Of a DNA stretch of 64,000 bases, positions 7,623-15,140 are shown in pieces (the stretch's first letter is position 1; every line of letters starts with the position of its first letter). The notes beneath the pieces are model-generated. The model did not search any database, was not told the DNA's origin, and saw only the letters and a program-made list of their open reading frames with translations. Source of the DNA: Nitrosopumilus piranensis (GTDB taxonomy: Archaea > Thermoproteota > Nitrososphaeria > Nitrososphaerales > Nitrosopumilaceae); NCBI RefSeq assembly GCF_000875775.1, contig NZ_CP010868.1, forward strand, positions 1,499,707-1,563,706. The letters are read 5' to 3'. The position numbers and the translations under genes are program-made.

Positions 7623-8570
7623 TTATTTCTGTTCGAAGATCTTGATTGCCTGGGGTGGACAAACTCCCTCACATGCAAGACAAAAGATACAATCAGGTTC
7701 TTTTGACATTAGTGGTTTCTTTTCAGATGCAGGATTTCCTGGAGTGTCAAACCACTCATACACACCTACTGGGCATGCTTCGATACATCCACCATCTGCA
7801 ACACAGATATCATAGTCAACTGACACAAACTCTCCCCAAACGCCCAAGATTGCATTGCTTGAGCCCTTTCTGCCCCAAGTCTTGATAGTATGTTCAGGTG
7901 CCTCATAAGGAGCAGATGTTTTCATCTTTTGTTTGAATTCAACATCAATTGGTCCAGGTTTTGCACCATCTGGAATTTCTATATCACCATCATCATCTTC
8001 TACTTCTTCTTCAGTAGCTTCAACTGGTTTTGGTTTTGCACCAAGGACAATCTTTGCTAGTGGAGTAAGGTCTTCGAGTTTTTGAATTGCTGCAACTTCA
8101 GATATTTTTTCTGTCTTTACAAAATAAGAAATCATCTTGTCTGCCAAGATTGTGTTTCTTAGAATAGTATCAATTACCATTTTTGCAAAATGGTCTGCCT
8201 TCTTTCTGTAATCTTTGACCCAGTTAGGATCTCCAAATTTTTCAATTGGGAAAATCTGATAAATAATATCAACTACTTCGCCAGTAACAATTTCAACTGT
8301 TACAGATAACTCTACTTCTTCGTATCCTTTTGCATCAGGATCATCCATGTTTTTTTCAGTCCAACGATATGTTGCAAAAACTCTATCGGCATACTTGTCC
8401 ATCTCAAATGCTTTTTTGAGACCATCATGAACGGATTTAATCTCATTAGGATCCTCTAAATTAATGGGTAATCTGTATAGTCCCAGTTTGAATCCATGCA
8501 AAGGATATACACCACGTTTTGCAGTAGGTGCTTCCATAGACCAAACTCGATCTTTGAGGAGTAATGACAT
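7623..8570 (-). CDS. Dicluster ferredoxin with long N-terminal domain (Sulfolobus-type C terminus)
   Basis: The last 80 residues match archaeal ferredoxins of the Sulfolobus type: GEFVSVDYDICVADGGC, then IEACPVGVYEWFDTPGNPAS, then DCIFCLACEGVCP. This gives one cluster with CxxxxxCxxxCP spacing and one CxxCxxxCP cluster. The 230-residue N-terminal part lacks cysteines, is acidic between about 190 and 215 (EEEVEDDDGDIE), and is of unknown fold. The fusion suggests a dedicated electron carrier docked to a specific partner. It is followed 36 bases later by a small gene and a rhodanese lies beyond, so it may belong to sulfur or redox metabolism; that link is inference. Confidence 0.85.
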   Translation of the reverse strand: MSLLLKDRVWSMEAPTAKRGVYPLHGFKLGLYRLPINLEDPNEIKSVHDGLKKAFEMDKYADRVFATYRWTEKNMDDPDAKGYEEVELSVTVEIVTGEVVDIIYQIFPIEKFGDPNWVKDYRKKADHFAKMVIDTILRNTILADKMISYFVKTEKISEVAAIQKLEDLTPLAKIVLGAKPKPVEATEEEVEDDDGDIEIPDGAKPGPIDVEFKQKMKTSAPYEAPEHTIKTWGRKGSSNAILGVWGEFVSVDYDICVADGGCIEACPVGVYEWFDTPGNPASEKKPLMSKEPDCIFCLACEGVCPPQAIKIFEQK

Positions 8571-8606
8571 CTGAGTCTTGTGAATCGATTTTATTTAAAA
8601 AGGTTA

Positions 8607-8918
8607 TCAGTCGTCATCGTCAGGGCAAGTAAGTTCTCTTAGTTCAGTGTATTTTTTCTCCATTGCTTCAGCATGCACCAAAACAGCAGAAAGATCGTAA
8701 GAATCCTTTGGGAAATACCACCTAATTGGAACCCAATGACCAATTCCATCCATATCATGAATCATTCCTTTGTCAGCCTTGACATTGAGTTTTTCATCAA
8801 CAGATGTCTCCTTTACATCTAGTCCTCTCTTTGTCTTGTCTTCTATGACAAGATCAGTTTCAGAATCTTTGATAAAATAAAAAGATCCTTTCTTTAGAAC
8901 AGGAAGGTCTAACAGCAA
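8607..8918 (-). CDS. Uncharacterised 103-residue protein coupled to a rhodanese
   Basis: Not recognised. It starts at TTG one base after the stop of the rhodanese gene, so the two are almost certainly co-translated. The protein is soluble, with a strand-rich first half (KGSFYFIKDSETDLVIED), a WVPIRWYFPKDSYDLS core and a very acidic end (CPDDDD) with a single Cys. A small partner protein of the sulfurtransferase or ferredoxin is a reasonable guess from context only. Confidence 0.7.
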   Translation of the reverse strand: MLLDLPVLKKGSFYFIKDSETDLVIEDKTKRGLDVKETSVDEKLNVKADKGMIHDMDGIGHWVPIRWYFPKDSYDLSAVLVHAEAMEKKYTELRELTCPDDDD

Positions 8919-8919
8919 T

Positions 8920-9765
8920 TTATTTTTCCACTGGATTTCCTATCATGTTTCCCCATTCAGTCCAAGAACCATCATAGTTTCGAACCTTTGGATAACCAAG
9001 TAGGTATTTTAGAACAAACCAGCTATGTGAAGAACGCTCTCCAATTCTACAATAACAAATTACATCTTTGTCAGGTGTAACTCCCTTTGGTTCATAGTTT
9101 TTTCTTAGTTCTTCAACTGCCTTGAAAGTTCCATCAGCATCATTGACTGCAGTTGCCCATGGAATATTATTTGCATTTGGAATGTGGCCGCCTCTTTGCG
9201 CATGCTCCATTGGATACTCTGGTGGTGCAGTAATCTCTCCTGAAAATTCTGCAGGAGATCTAACATCAACCATGACTGTATCTTCTTTTCCAAGTGCACG
9301 ACTTACATCAAATAGATATGCACGTAGTCCCTCATCTGGCGGTTGTGCCTTGTATGCAACAGATGCAAATTGTGGTTCTTCAGTTGTGTATTCTCTATTT
9401 TCTAGCTCCCACTTTTTTCTGCCACCATTCATAATCTTTAGATTTTCATGTCCATAGATTTTAAAAACCCAAAAAACAAATGCTGCAAACCAATTGTTAA
9501 AATCACCATAAAGAATTACTTCGGTGTTTTCAGTAATTCCGTTTTTTGCCATTAGTTCTTCAAATTTCTTTTTGGAGATAATGTCTCTTGTAACAGGATC
9601 ATTAATGTCGCGTTTCCACCAGATTAGACTGGCTCCATTAATGTGACCTTTTTGATATCCATTTACGGGATCATAATCGACTTCAACTAATTTTCTATTT
9701 TCATTTGGAGGATTTTGTGAAACCCATTCTGTATCAACTAAAACTTCTGGATGTGCGTAACTCAT
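8920..9765 (-). CDS. sseA: Thiosulfate/3-mercaptopyruvate sulfurtransferase (tandem rhodanese)
   Basis: Two rhodanese domains: an inactive N-terminal one (residues about 8-125, with the HINGASLIWWKRD motif) and an active C-terminal one (about 155-275) with VDVRSPAEFSGEI, GGHIPNANNIPWA and the catalytic loop ICYCRIGERSSHSW, Cys239. It transfers sulfane sulfur from thiosulfate or mercaptopyruvate to thiophilic acceptors in the cytosol. The length of 281 residues is typical. The active loop CRIGER is the thiosulfate:cyanide type rather than the mercaptopyruvate CGSGVT type. It heads a likely three-gene unit with the 103-residue protein and the ferredoxin. Confidence 0.92.
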   Translation of the reverse strand: MSYAHPEVLVDTEWVSQNPPNENRKLVEVDYDPVNGYQKGHINGASLIWWKRDINDPVTRDIISKKKFEELMAKNGITENTEVILYGDFNNWFAAFVFWVFKIYGHENLKIMNGGRKKWELENREYTTEEPQFASVAYKAQPPDEGLRAYLFDVSRALGKEDTVMVDVRSPAEFSGEITAPPEYPMEHAQRGGHIPNANNIPWATAVNDADGTFKAVEELRKNYEPKGVTPDKDVICYCRIGERSSHSWFVLKYLLGYPKVRNYDGSWTEWGNMIGNPVEK

Positions 9766-9835
9766 GTGTTAGTCTAGATGTTTTTCATACTTATTTGTTT
9801 TTCCTAGTAATGGAAAAAATATCATTTTTAAGTAA

Positions 9836-10672
9836 ATGCAATTTTTAGAAAACTGGTTGAAACTACAAAACGTTGCAGTGGTAAGTAAAGTAGGGAACAA
9901 GGATTCTGAGAAAGCTGCAATAAATGTTACAAGAAAATTATTGGCAAAAAAATCCAAAGTATACACAATTTCACCTATTCAAGTTCAAGGTGCAAAAACA
10001 ATCGAGTCCCTTGAGGAATTAAAAAAGATCAAACTTGATCTAGTCATAACACTTGGGGGGGATGGAACGACATTACGTGTTTTTAGAAACCTGGAAAATG
10101 AGACACCAATTTTGACAATCAATGTAGGGGGAAACAGAGGGATTCTAGCTGAGATTACAATAGACGAGATAGATAATGCACTAAACCAAATTCAAAAAGA
10201 CAAATTTTTCTTAGATAAAAGAACTAGAGTTACTGCATCTTGCGGAGGAAAAGAGTTTCCACCTGCACTCAATGAAATATACATCAGTAGAACAAATCTG
10301 ACAAAAACTGCCGAAATTGAAATAAAATTCCAAAATGATACTGTAAAACAAAAGATGGATGGAGTAATTGTTGCAACTCCAAGCGGTTCTACTGGACACT
10401 CTTTTTCATTGGGAGGACCAATTTTGCATGAGAGTTTAGATGTTTTGATAATTACTCCAGTGGCACCAGTGTATAGATTGGAATCAATTGTTGTACCAGA
10501 CGAAAAGATTGAGATCATTAGCTCTCATGATTGCAACATTGTAATGGATGCACAAGTAGTCAAATCTGCAGGGTTTGAAGAGACAATAACTATCAAGAAA
10601 TACAAAAAGCCCGCAGTATTTGTTAGATTGAAAAAACGTGGATTAAGACAAATGAGTAAGCTTGGATTTTAG
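9836..10672 (+). CDS. nadK: NAD kinase
   Basis: Makes NADP by ATP (or polyphosphate)-dependent phosphorylation of NAD. It shows the signature LVITLGGDGTTLRVFR (GGDGT at 74-78), NVGGNRGILAEI, ALNEIYISR, and VIVATPSGSTGHSFSLGGPI with the NAD-binding Ser/Thr region. Length is 278 residues, normal. The ATG at 9836 follows an AT-rich stretch closely. The TTG start of Nob1 lies inside its last four codons, so the pair forms an operon. Confidence 0.95.
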   Translation: MQFLENWLKLQNVAVVSKVGNKDSEKAAINVTRKLLAKKSKVYTISPIQVQGAKTIESLEELKKIKLDLVITLGGDGTTLRVFRNLENETPILTINVGGNRGILAEITIDEIDNALNQIQKDKFFLDKRTRVTASCGGKEFPPALNEIYISRTNLTKTAEIEIKFQNDTVKQKMDGVIVATPSGSTGHSFSLGGPILHESLDVLIITPVAPVYRLESIVVPDEKIEIISSHDCNIVMDAQVVKSAGFEETITIKKYKKPAVFVRLKKRGLRQMSKLGF

Positions 10673-11141
10673 AATTTTAGATGCTAGTGCATTTTATGCA
10701 GGTGTTCCATTTAGATCATCTAGTGATTGTTATACTACACCACTAGTTTATGATGAGATAAAACACATAAAGAAAAATCATGATGCCTTGGGGACATTAC
10801 TTGAAACAAACAGACTAAAAATAAGAGAGCCTGACGAAGCATCTACAAAAGCTGCTACCAGTGCTGCAAAAAATACAGGAGATTATCCACAACTATCAAA
10901 ACAAGACTTGTCAGTCATTGCATTATGTATTGATTTGAATGGCGAGATAATCAGCGATGACTTTGCCATATCTAATGTTGCAAAAAATTTAGGGTTGAAA
11001 ATATCACCTATCATGACTCAGGGAATTAGAGATGTTGGAAAGTGGGTACACTACTGCCCTGGATGCAAAACTAATCACACTACAGGAAAAGAATGTCCAA
11101 TGTGTGCAACCCCACTAAAAAGAAAACTACTCAAAGAATAG
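10662..11141 (+). CDS. nob1: rRNA maturation endonuclease Nob1 (PIN domain plus zinc ribbon)
   Basis: Cleaves the 3' end of pre-16S rRNA. The PIN-domain acidic residues are visible: ILDASAFYAG (Asp7), PLVYDEIKH, LSKQDLSVIAL and EIISDDFAISNV. A C-terminal zinc ribbon, HYCPGCKT...CPMCATPLKRK, supplies four cysteines. 159 residues is normal for archaea. No ATG is available: the TTG at 10662 is used, overlapping nadK by 11 bases, which points to translational coupling. The basic tail probably binds rRNA. Confidence 0.93.
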   Translation: MDFRILDASAFYAGVPFRSSSDCYTTPLVYDEIKHIKKNHDALGTLLETNRLKIREPDEASTKAATSAAKNTGDYPQLSKQDLSVIALCIDLNGEIISDDFAISNVAKNLGLKISPIMTQGIRDVGKWVHYCPGCKTNHTTGKECPMCATPLKRKLLKE

Positions 11142-11159
11142 AGTTTCAAATTAATTTAA

Positions 11160-11187
11160 AAATAAAAAAAATGGAGAAAATACTCCA
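11160..11187 (-). terminator. Hairpin plus T-run after the phasin-like gene
   Basis: On the minus strand the gene stop (11188) is followed at once by TGGAG-TATTTT-CTCCA and then a run of eight T residues and further T-rich sequence. This short stem with a U tract is a plausible intrinsic terminator for the minus-strand transcript. The convergent nob1 gene ends 19 bases beyond it. Confidence 0.5.
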
Positions 11188-11610
11188 CTATACTTTTTGA
11201 TTAAATGGGGAAATTAAAGAATCAACCATGCCTTTGTGAATGTTGACAAAAGTACTTGAATTCTCATTCCATGTCTTGATGTTTTGCTTCATTGCATCAA
11301 TTGATACAACAGACATCTTGCTTTGAACATCCAGTGAACGATTCACCTTTTCTGCTGAATCATGTACAAAACTAATTGATGCTTCTGGGAGATTTGATTT
11401 AATTCCTGCTTTAGTTGCAAATTCTCTCTGAATTTCAAGTGTAGATGATGCTGCATTACTCAATGATCTTACATATTCCTGAAACAGATTGGTAGTTGCT
11501 TGATGCAGTTGTGGAACTGATTTTTCTATGTTTGAATAGAATGTTTCCATGCCATCTTTCCATACAGAATAGAGATCTTTGTGATTGCTTATATTTTCAA
11601 TTTTACTCAT
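11188..11610 (-). CDS. Helical phasin-like protein, 140 residues
   Basis: Almost wholly alpha-helical soluble protein without cysteines: SVWKDGMETFYSNIEKSVP, then QEYVRSLSNAASSTLEIQRE, then SIDAMKQNIKTWNENSSTF. The size, helix pattern and A/S/N/Q-rich amphipathic faces resemble phasins and PhaE-like proteins that coat polyhydroxyalkanoate granules, which some ammonia-oxidising archaea make; the match is weak and rests on pattern only. The strongest feature is upstream: a perfect Shine-Dalgarno 7 bases before the ATG, preceded by micro-ORF 11645-11812, the same arrangement as the S-layer gene. It is probably a very abundant protein. Confidence 0.7.
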   Translation of the reverse strand: MSKIENISNHKDLYSVWKDGMETFYSNIEKSVPQLHQATTNLFQEYVRSLSNAASSTLEIQREFATKAGIKSNLPEASISFVHDSAEKVNRSLDVQSKMSVVSIDAMKQNIKTWNENSSTFVNIHKGMVDSLISPFNQKV

Positions 11611-11617
11611 ATTTTTG

Positions 11618-11629
11618 CACCTCCTCCTA
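11618..11629 (-). promoter_or_regulatory. Strong Shine-Dalgarno site TAGGAGGAGGTG
   Basis: On the minus strand TAGGAGGAGGTG ends 7 bases before the ATG at 11610, near-perfectly complementary to an archaeal 16S rRNA 3' tail. Most genes in this window are leaderless or weakly led, so this is exceptional. The identical 12-mer occurs at 39646-39657 before the S-layer gene. Confidence 0.8.
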
Positions 11630-11644
11630 TTTGATTAAGTGTGA

Positions 11645-11812
11645 TTACTTGAGATCCTCAAGCACGTCTTCATCTTTGAATATCCATGACAAACCTAGCA
11701 TGTCAATAGTAGAAATCTCCTGGCTAAAACTTGGAGCGTTTTTGGCATCACCAGTTTTTAGCACAGACAAACTGTCTGTTGTTTTCTTTGCAATTTGTAT
11801 GAGTTGACTCAT
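11645..11812 (-). CDS. Leader micro-ORF A (55 residues), paralogue of the S-layer leader ORF
   Basis: The frame starts with ATG at 11812 and stops with TAA at 11645. The peptide begins MSQLIQIAKKTTDSLSV, contains TGDAKNAPSF, then IDMLGLSWIFKDEDV, and ends EDLK. It shares M.Q, SLS, DAKNA, GLSWIF and the following acidic tail with the 53-residue frame at 39664-39825, in the same order and spacing, so this is a conserved coding sequence rather than a chance frame. A TATA-like TTAATAAT lies about 26 bases upstream, making the peptide the first, leaderless cistron. The stop is 34 bases before the phasin-like ATG with the strong Shine-Dalgarno in between. The role is unknown; a leader peptide or small regulator are the main options. 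Confidence 0.8.
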   Translation of the reverse strand: MSQLIQIAKKTTDSLSVLKTGDAKNAPSFSQEISTIDMLGLSWIFKDEDVLEDLK

Positions 11813-11832
11813 GGTAATAGTATGAGGTCAGA

Positions 11833-11843
11833 GATTATTAAGG
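11833..11843 (-). promoter_or_regulatory. TATA box for leader micro-ORF A
   Basis: On the minus strand CCTTAATAATC is centred about 26 bases before the ATG at 11812, which would place transcription start at or next to the start codon. Confidence 0.5.
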
Positions 11844-12152
11844 AAAGAGATAGATGACTCTAATCTGAATGAAATCAACTGTAATCTGTAGTTAATTAGG
11901 ATAGATACAATATTGCCTTAGTGAATTCGTGATAAGACAGCTGTTCTATATTAGTATCCTATCTCATTTTCAAAAACAGGTCTGCCTTCATTTGAATTCA
12001 CTTTACAAATTAGAATTATGAAAGATGTGAGCCAACAAAGAATATTAAATTAGAACAAGGCTCTAGTTTTATTCTTGTAGTCTTTATCTATTGAATTAGG
12101 TGTTGTCATTAAAAATAGTCACAGAAAATTGTAAAAATAATAACTTAAAGTG
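11844..12152. other. Intergenic region without a recognised gene
   Basis: About 310 bases of AT-rich sequence between a divergent promoter and the TPR gene's stop. Only frames under 15 codons are present. No hairpin, repeat or tRNA-like fold was seen. Confidence 0.5.
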
Positions 12153-12644
12153 TTAAACTGTAATTTCTTTAAATTCATTAAGTTTTCGTATCCCTTCAAA
12201 TTCAATATCAAATTTAGCTTTTTCTTTGAATGAAAAATCTAATTTGATAACATTAGATAAGATCTTTATTCCTTCTTGAATTTTTCCAGATTTTATTAAA
12301 GATGATGCTTTGTTGTAAAGAGTAGTAGGGTTGTTAGGTTTTTCTTTCAAGACTTTATCATAGCAACCTATAGCAATATCAACTTGTCCTAGATAATGGT
12401 GTGCCAATCCTTTGTTAAGTAATGCTAAGAGATGTTTTTCTTGAGAAAGAACAGCATCATATGCAATGATTGCTTGCTCGTATCTAGCCAATTGTCCTAG
12501 AATATGTCCTTTTTTTAGCAAAGCCTGAATATGTTTTGGATCTTGTGCAAGAATTTTATCATAAATTATCAATGCATCTTTTGGATTTCCTAGATTCATC
12601 AATGTCTGACCGCTTTTTATCAGAGATTCAATTGTTTCAGACAT
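12153..12644 (-). CDS. Tetratricopeptide repeat protein, 163 residues
   Basis: Three to four TPR units of 34 residues fill the protein. The recurring pattern is 'A...YDK.L..DP.....L..KG..L..L...E.AI..YD': for example ALIIYDKILAQDPKHIQALL, LARYEQAIIAYDAVL, VDIAIGCYDKVLKEKPNNPT and LYNKASSLIKSGKIQEGIKI. TPRs mediate protein-protein contacts. There is no signal peptide, so it is cytosolic. It has its own promoter and stands alone on its strand; partners are unknown. Confidence 0.88.
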   Translation of the reverse strand: MSETIESLIKSGQTLMNLGNPKDALIIYDKILAQDPKHIQALLKKGHILGQLARYEQAIIAYDAVLSQEKHLLALLNKGLAHHYLGQVDIAIGCYDKVLKEKPNNPTTLYNKASSLIKSGKIQEGIKILSNVIKLDFSFKEKAKFDIEFEGIRKLNEFKEITV

Positions 12645-12725
12645 TAGATAATGTATTAGTTTGATTTTCTATATATTCTTCTGATTCTCTAGATTCAATT
12701 TTAGTCCAATTATTGTTGGAATAAT

Positions 12726-13409
12726 TTAAGAGTCTAGAGTTTTTTGATTTGATTTTTTTAGATGTTTGCTTTTAGAGTCAAGGGTTTTCTTGATTTTCTT
12801 TGCTCGTGATTCTCCTAGTCCCTCTACTTTAGCAAGTTCAGCAGTAGTTGCTGCAAAAACCTTCAATGGCGTTCCAAACTTTTCAAGCATTCTTACAGCA
12901 AATTTCTCACCAACACCAGGCAAGCTACAAAGAACGGATAGTTGTTGTCGTTCCAGATCAGATGATTTTTTTATTTTTTTGAGATACGGCCCTTTTGGAG
13001 CATCCTTTCTTGAACACATTGATACCAACAATTTTGCAGTATGTGTTGCACTAGGTGTAGGGATTACTGGAATTTTAAAATCAAGTACCACAGTTGAGAT
13101 TGCACCATAAAATATCAAGGGGTTTTCTGCAATCTCTTCAATCTCATCAACATTTCCCTCCATTAGAACAACAGGGTTTTCAAAATGCTCCTTGAGTCTA
13201 GTACATTGATCAAACAGTCTCCCATCAAAGACTGATGCCATCAGATCACGAATACTTTTTCGCTCTACAACTGTTTCAGGAGCTACAATATAGTCACCTA
13301 TTGGAAGAGTCTTCATCTCAAGGTTTAGGCCAACTGATTTTAGTAGTTCAGGGATGCCACTTTTTCTCTCTCTCTCATCTACAATAATTCGAAGATTTTC
13401 TAGTTTCAC
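12726..13409 (-). CDS. xpf: XPF/Mus81-type structure-specific endonuclease (ERCC4 nuclease plus HhH)
   Basis: Cuts branched DNA such as flaps and fork structures in repair. The ERCC4 nuclease domain spans residues 1-145 with IIVDERERKSG, IGDYIVAP and the VERKSIRDLMASVFDGRL core (ERK at 49-51). A tandem helix-hairpin-helix domain follows (SLPGVGEKFAVRML and KVEGLGESRAKKI). This is the short crenarchaeal/thaumarchaeal form (227 residues) lacking the helicase domain of euryarchaeal Hef. In relatives this form works with PCNA through a C-terminal PIP motif; a lysine-rich tail is present here but no clear PIP box was seen. It may form the distal end of the exosome superoperon. Confidence 0.92.
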   Translation of the reverse strand: MKLENLRIIVDERERKSGIPELLKSVGLNLEMKTLPIGDYIVAPETVVERKSIRDLMASVFDGRLFDQCTRLKEHFENPVVLMEGNVDEIEEIAENPLIFYGAISTVVLDFKIPVIPTPSATHTAKLLVSMCSRKDAPKGPYLKKIKKSSDLERQQLSVLCSLPGVGEKFAVRMLEKFGTPLKVFAATTAELAKVEGLGESRAKKIKKTLDSKSKHLKKSNQKTLDS

Positions 13410-13462
13410 AGATTATAGTTGAAAAGAATTGTTAATATCTTATATGAAAAATATCTCAGAGA

Positions 13463-13852
13463 TTATTTTCTAGGATTATCTTCAGGTTTTGGAGATTCTG
13501 CAGAACCACTCTTCATCATTTCAGTGATCTTTGCTTCTTGTTCTTTGAGGGTTTCTTTGACACGTGTCTCTTGTTTTTCTAGTACTGTGGCACGTGTTTT
13601 TGCCATCTCTTGTTTTTCTTCCAACTCATCAATTAGTTCTTTTTTTGTAGATTTTAGCAAGACAGTTCCTGCTTGTTTGAATACTGCATCAGCATCACCA
13701 ATTTTCTTGAGTTCCTCAAGTGCTTTTTCAGTCTCTGCCTTTTCCATTTCAAGGTGTTGTTTTTGAGTCATGATTGACTGGAGGTTTTGTTGAGATTGTT
13801 GTAGTTTCATCAATTGTTCTTGAAGCCATGGTGGCATTTGTCCTGCTGACAT
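13463..13852 (-). CDS. pfdB: Prefoldin beta subunit
   Basis: Subunit of the jellyfish-shaped prefoldin chaperone (alpha2 beta4) that hands unfolded proteins to the thermosome. Two coiled-coil helices flank a short beta hairpin: PWLQEQLMKLQQSQQNLQSI, then KKIGDADAVFKQAGTVLLKS (the conserved 'YK.VG..L.....' region), then a second helix. 129 residues is slightly long because of a charged C-terminal tail ending KPEDNPRK. It is the last gene of the superoperon, as in other archaea; prefoldin alpha lies at 49294. Confidence 0.92.
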   Translation of the reverse strand: MSAGQMPPWLQEQLMKLQQSQQNLQSIMTQKQHLEMEKAETEKALEELKKIGDADAVFKQAGTVLLKSTKKELIDELEEKQEMAKTRATVLEKQETRVKETLKEQEAKITEMMKSGSAESPKPEDNPRK

Positions 13853-13875
13853 GATTTATCACAATTTTTGTTTCA

Positions 13876-14121
13876 TTATATCTTTACCGATTCAATAGAA
13901 TCGTTGCTTACCTGAATCAGTCTTAGAGTAGAGTTGAGATTTGCCCTCAAATGAGGAAGGTGTTCAGACTCTACAGAAATTATTATTTTTTTGTCTAGTT
14001 TAATTTTGGTTTTAACTGGATTTTCAGGATAAAACTCATTATCAGTATTTACAGAATCAAAAATTGCCTTTGTTTTGTCTTTTGCATCAACTGTGATTTT
14101 TGCACTAAATTTTAACATCAT
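13876..14121 (-). CDS. pcc1: KEOPS complex subunit Pcc1
   Basis: Small dimerisation subunit of the KEOPS complex, which makes the universal t6A37 modification of ANN-reading tRNAs. The 81 residues contain the family pattern: a strand (LKFSAKITV), a helix, VKTKIKLDKKIIISVESEHLP and a final helix LRANLNSTLRLIQVSNDSIE. It overlaps the upstream L37Ae gene by 17 bases and sits in its usual superoperon position before prefoldin beta. Confidence 0.9.
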   Translation of the reverse strand: MMLKFSAKITVDAKDKTKAIFDSVNTDNEFYPENPVKTKIKLDKKIIISVESEHLPHLRANLNSTLRLIQVSNDSIESVKI

Positions 14122-14317
14122 ATGCTGTTCCAGCTACTTTAAAGCTGCATTTTTTACAAGACCAGATTCCAACTGCATCTCTTCCAAATGTTGTTGAACC
14201 ACATTCAGGGCATGCTCTCTTTTCTTTTAATTTAAGATGAATTTTGGTGTATTCTTTTCTAATCTTAATTCCGTATCTTGCGCCAAGACCTTTGAGAGAT
14301 TTCTTTCCTTTTGCCAT
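14105..14317 (-). CDS. rpl37ae: 50S ribosomal protein L37Ae (eL43)
   Basis: Zinc-ribbon ribosomal protein. It reads MAKGKKSLKGLGARYGIKIR followed by ACPECGSTTFGRDAVGIWSC and KKCSF, giving the C..C...C..C zinc site. The length of 70 residues is normal. It is co-transcribed with the exosome genes; its stop lies inside the Pcc1 coding region, leaving no room for the Rpb12 (RpoP) gene that often follows in other archaea. Confidence 0.95.
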   Translation of the reverse strand: MAKGKKSLKGLGARYGIKIRKEYTKIHLKLKEKRACPECGSTTFGRDAVGIWSCKKCSFKVAGTAYDVKI

Positions 14318-14318
14318 T

Positions 14319-15137
14319 CTATTGACCTGCCTGCTGAGCTGCTTTTAATTTTTCTCTTATTTTTGCACCTACTCTAACTGAAATTTCGCCACATTGAACT
14401 ATTTCATCTACTGTAAATCCATCTTCACCTCCTTTTTGTAAGGCACAGATGTTTCCATCAGAGTCGCTTGTAATTGTAATTCTTGCATCCATGCTCTCCC
14501 ATTCATCACCATTAGGATCAACTATGATGTGCTTTCCAATTTTGGCCATAGTTACTGATACAGGAATTGTAGTAATTGGGACCGGTACGTCTTCTCCTTC
14601 AACTAGTGCAGGGGCGTCATCAACCCAATTCCATTTTGGGCTTTTAGATGATAGTAATGCAGCAGTTGCAGCATAAGAGCATGCATCAAAGAGATTTCCG
14701 TCATAATCAACAACAACATTGTCTGCAAAAACACCAATGACTGACTTGTCTTTTTCGATAACTAATTGTGATACATCAATCATGTGACTTTCTCTAATTC
14801 CTCTATCCACAACTCTTGCTAATTCAATTACCTCAGGTCCTGGAGGTCCTGTCTCAACTGTAGGATGAGACAGTGGTAATAGTTCAGCAGTACAAATGAA
14901 GAGACCTTTGTCACCAGTATCAGGAAATGGTCTGTCTGGTTGAATTTTAACACCACATACAACTTCGGTATCACCTAGTCTAACTCTTGCAGAACCATTT
15001 GCTTTTGGAATTGCATTTATTTGAATGGTGACTTCTCTTGGCTCATCTAGTGCTCTGCCATCTACTCTTTTTCCTTGTTCTAATAGTTCAATAATTTGAT
15101 TTTTCTTTAATTCATCGATAACTGTATGTGATGTCAT
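14319..15137 (-). CDS. rrp42: Exosome complex component Rrp42
   Basis: RNase PH-fold subunit that pairs with Rrp41 in the hexameric archaeal exosome ring for 3'-5' RNA decay. Typical blocks are VDGRALDEPREVTIQINAIP, RVRLGDTEVVCGVKIQPDRP and LSHPTVETGPPGPEVIELAR. It lacks the phosphate-binding active site that Rrp41 carries but shapes it. The length of 272 residues is normal. It follows rrp41 with a 3-base gap. Confidence 0.95.
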   Translation of the reverse strand: MTSHTVIDELKKNQIIELLEQGKRVDGRALDEPREVTIQINAIPKANGSARVRLGDTEVVCGVKIQPDRPFPDTGDKGLFICTAELLPLSHPTVETGPPGPEVIELARVVDRGIRESHMIDVSQLVIEKDKSVIGVFADNVVVDYDGNLFDACSYAATAALLSSKSPKWNWVDDAPALVEGEDVPVPITTIPVSVTMAKIGKHIIVDPNGDEWESMDARITITSDSDGNICALQKGGEDGFTVDEIVQCGEISVRVGAKIREKLKAAQQAGQ

Positions 15138-15140
15138 TTC

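Noticed and set aside
11980-12060. A short ATG frame in the intergenic region (11 codons).
   Set aside because: Too short, no promoter spacing and no protein-like pattern.
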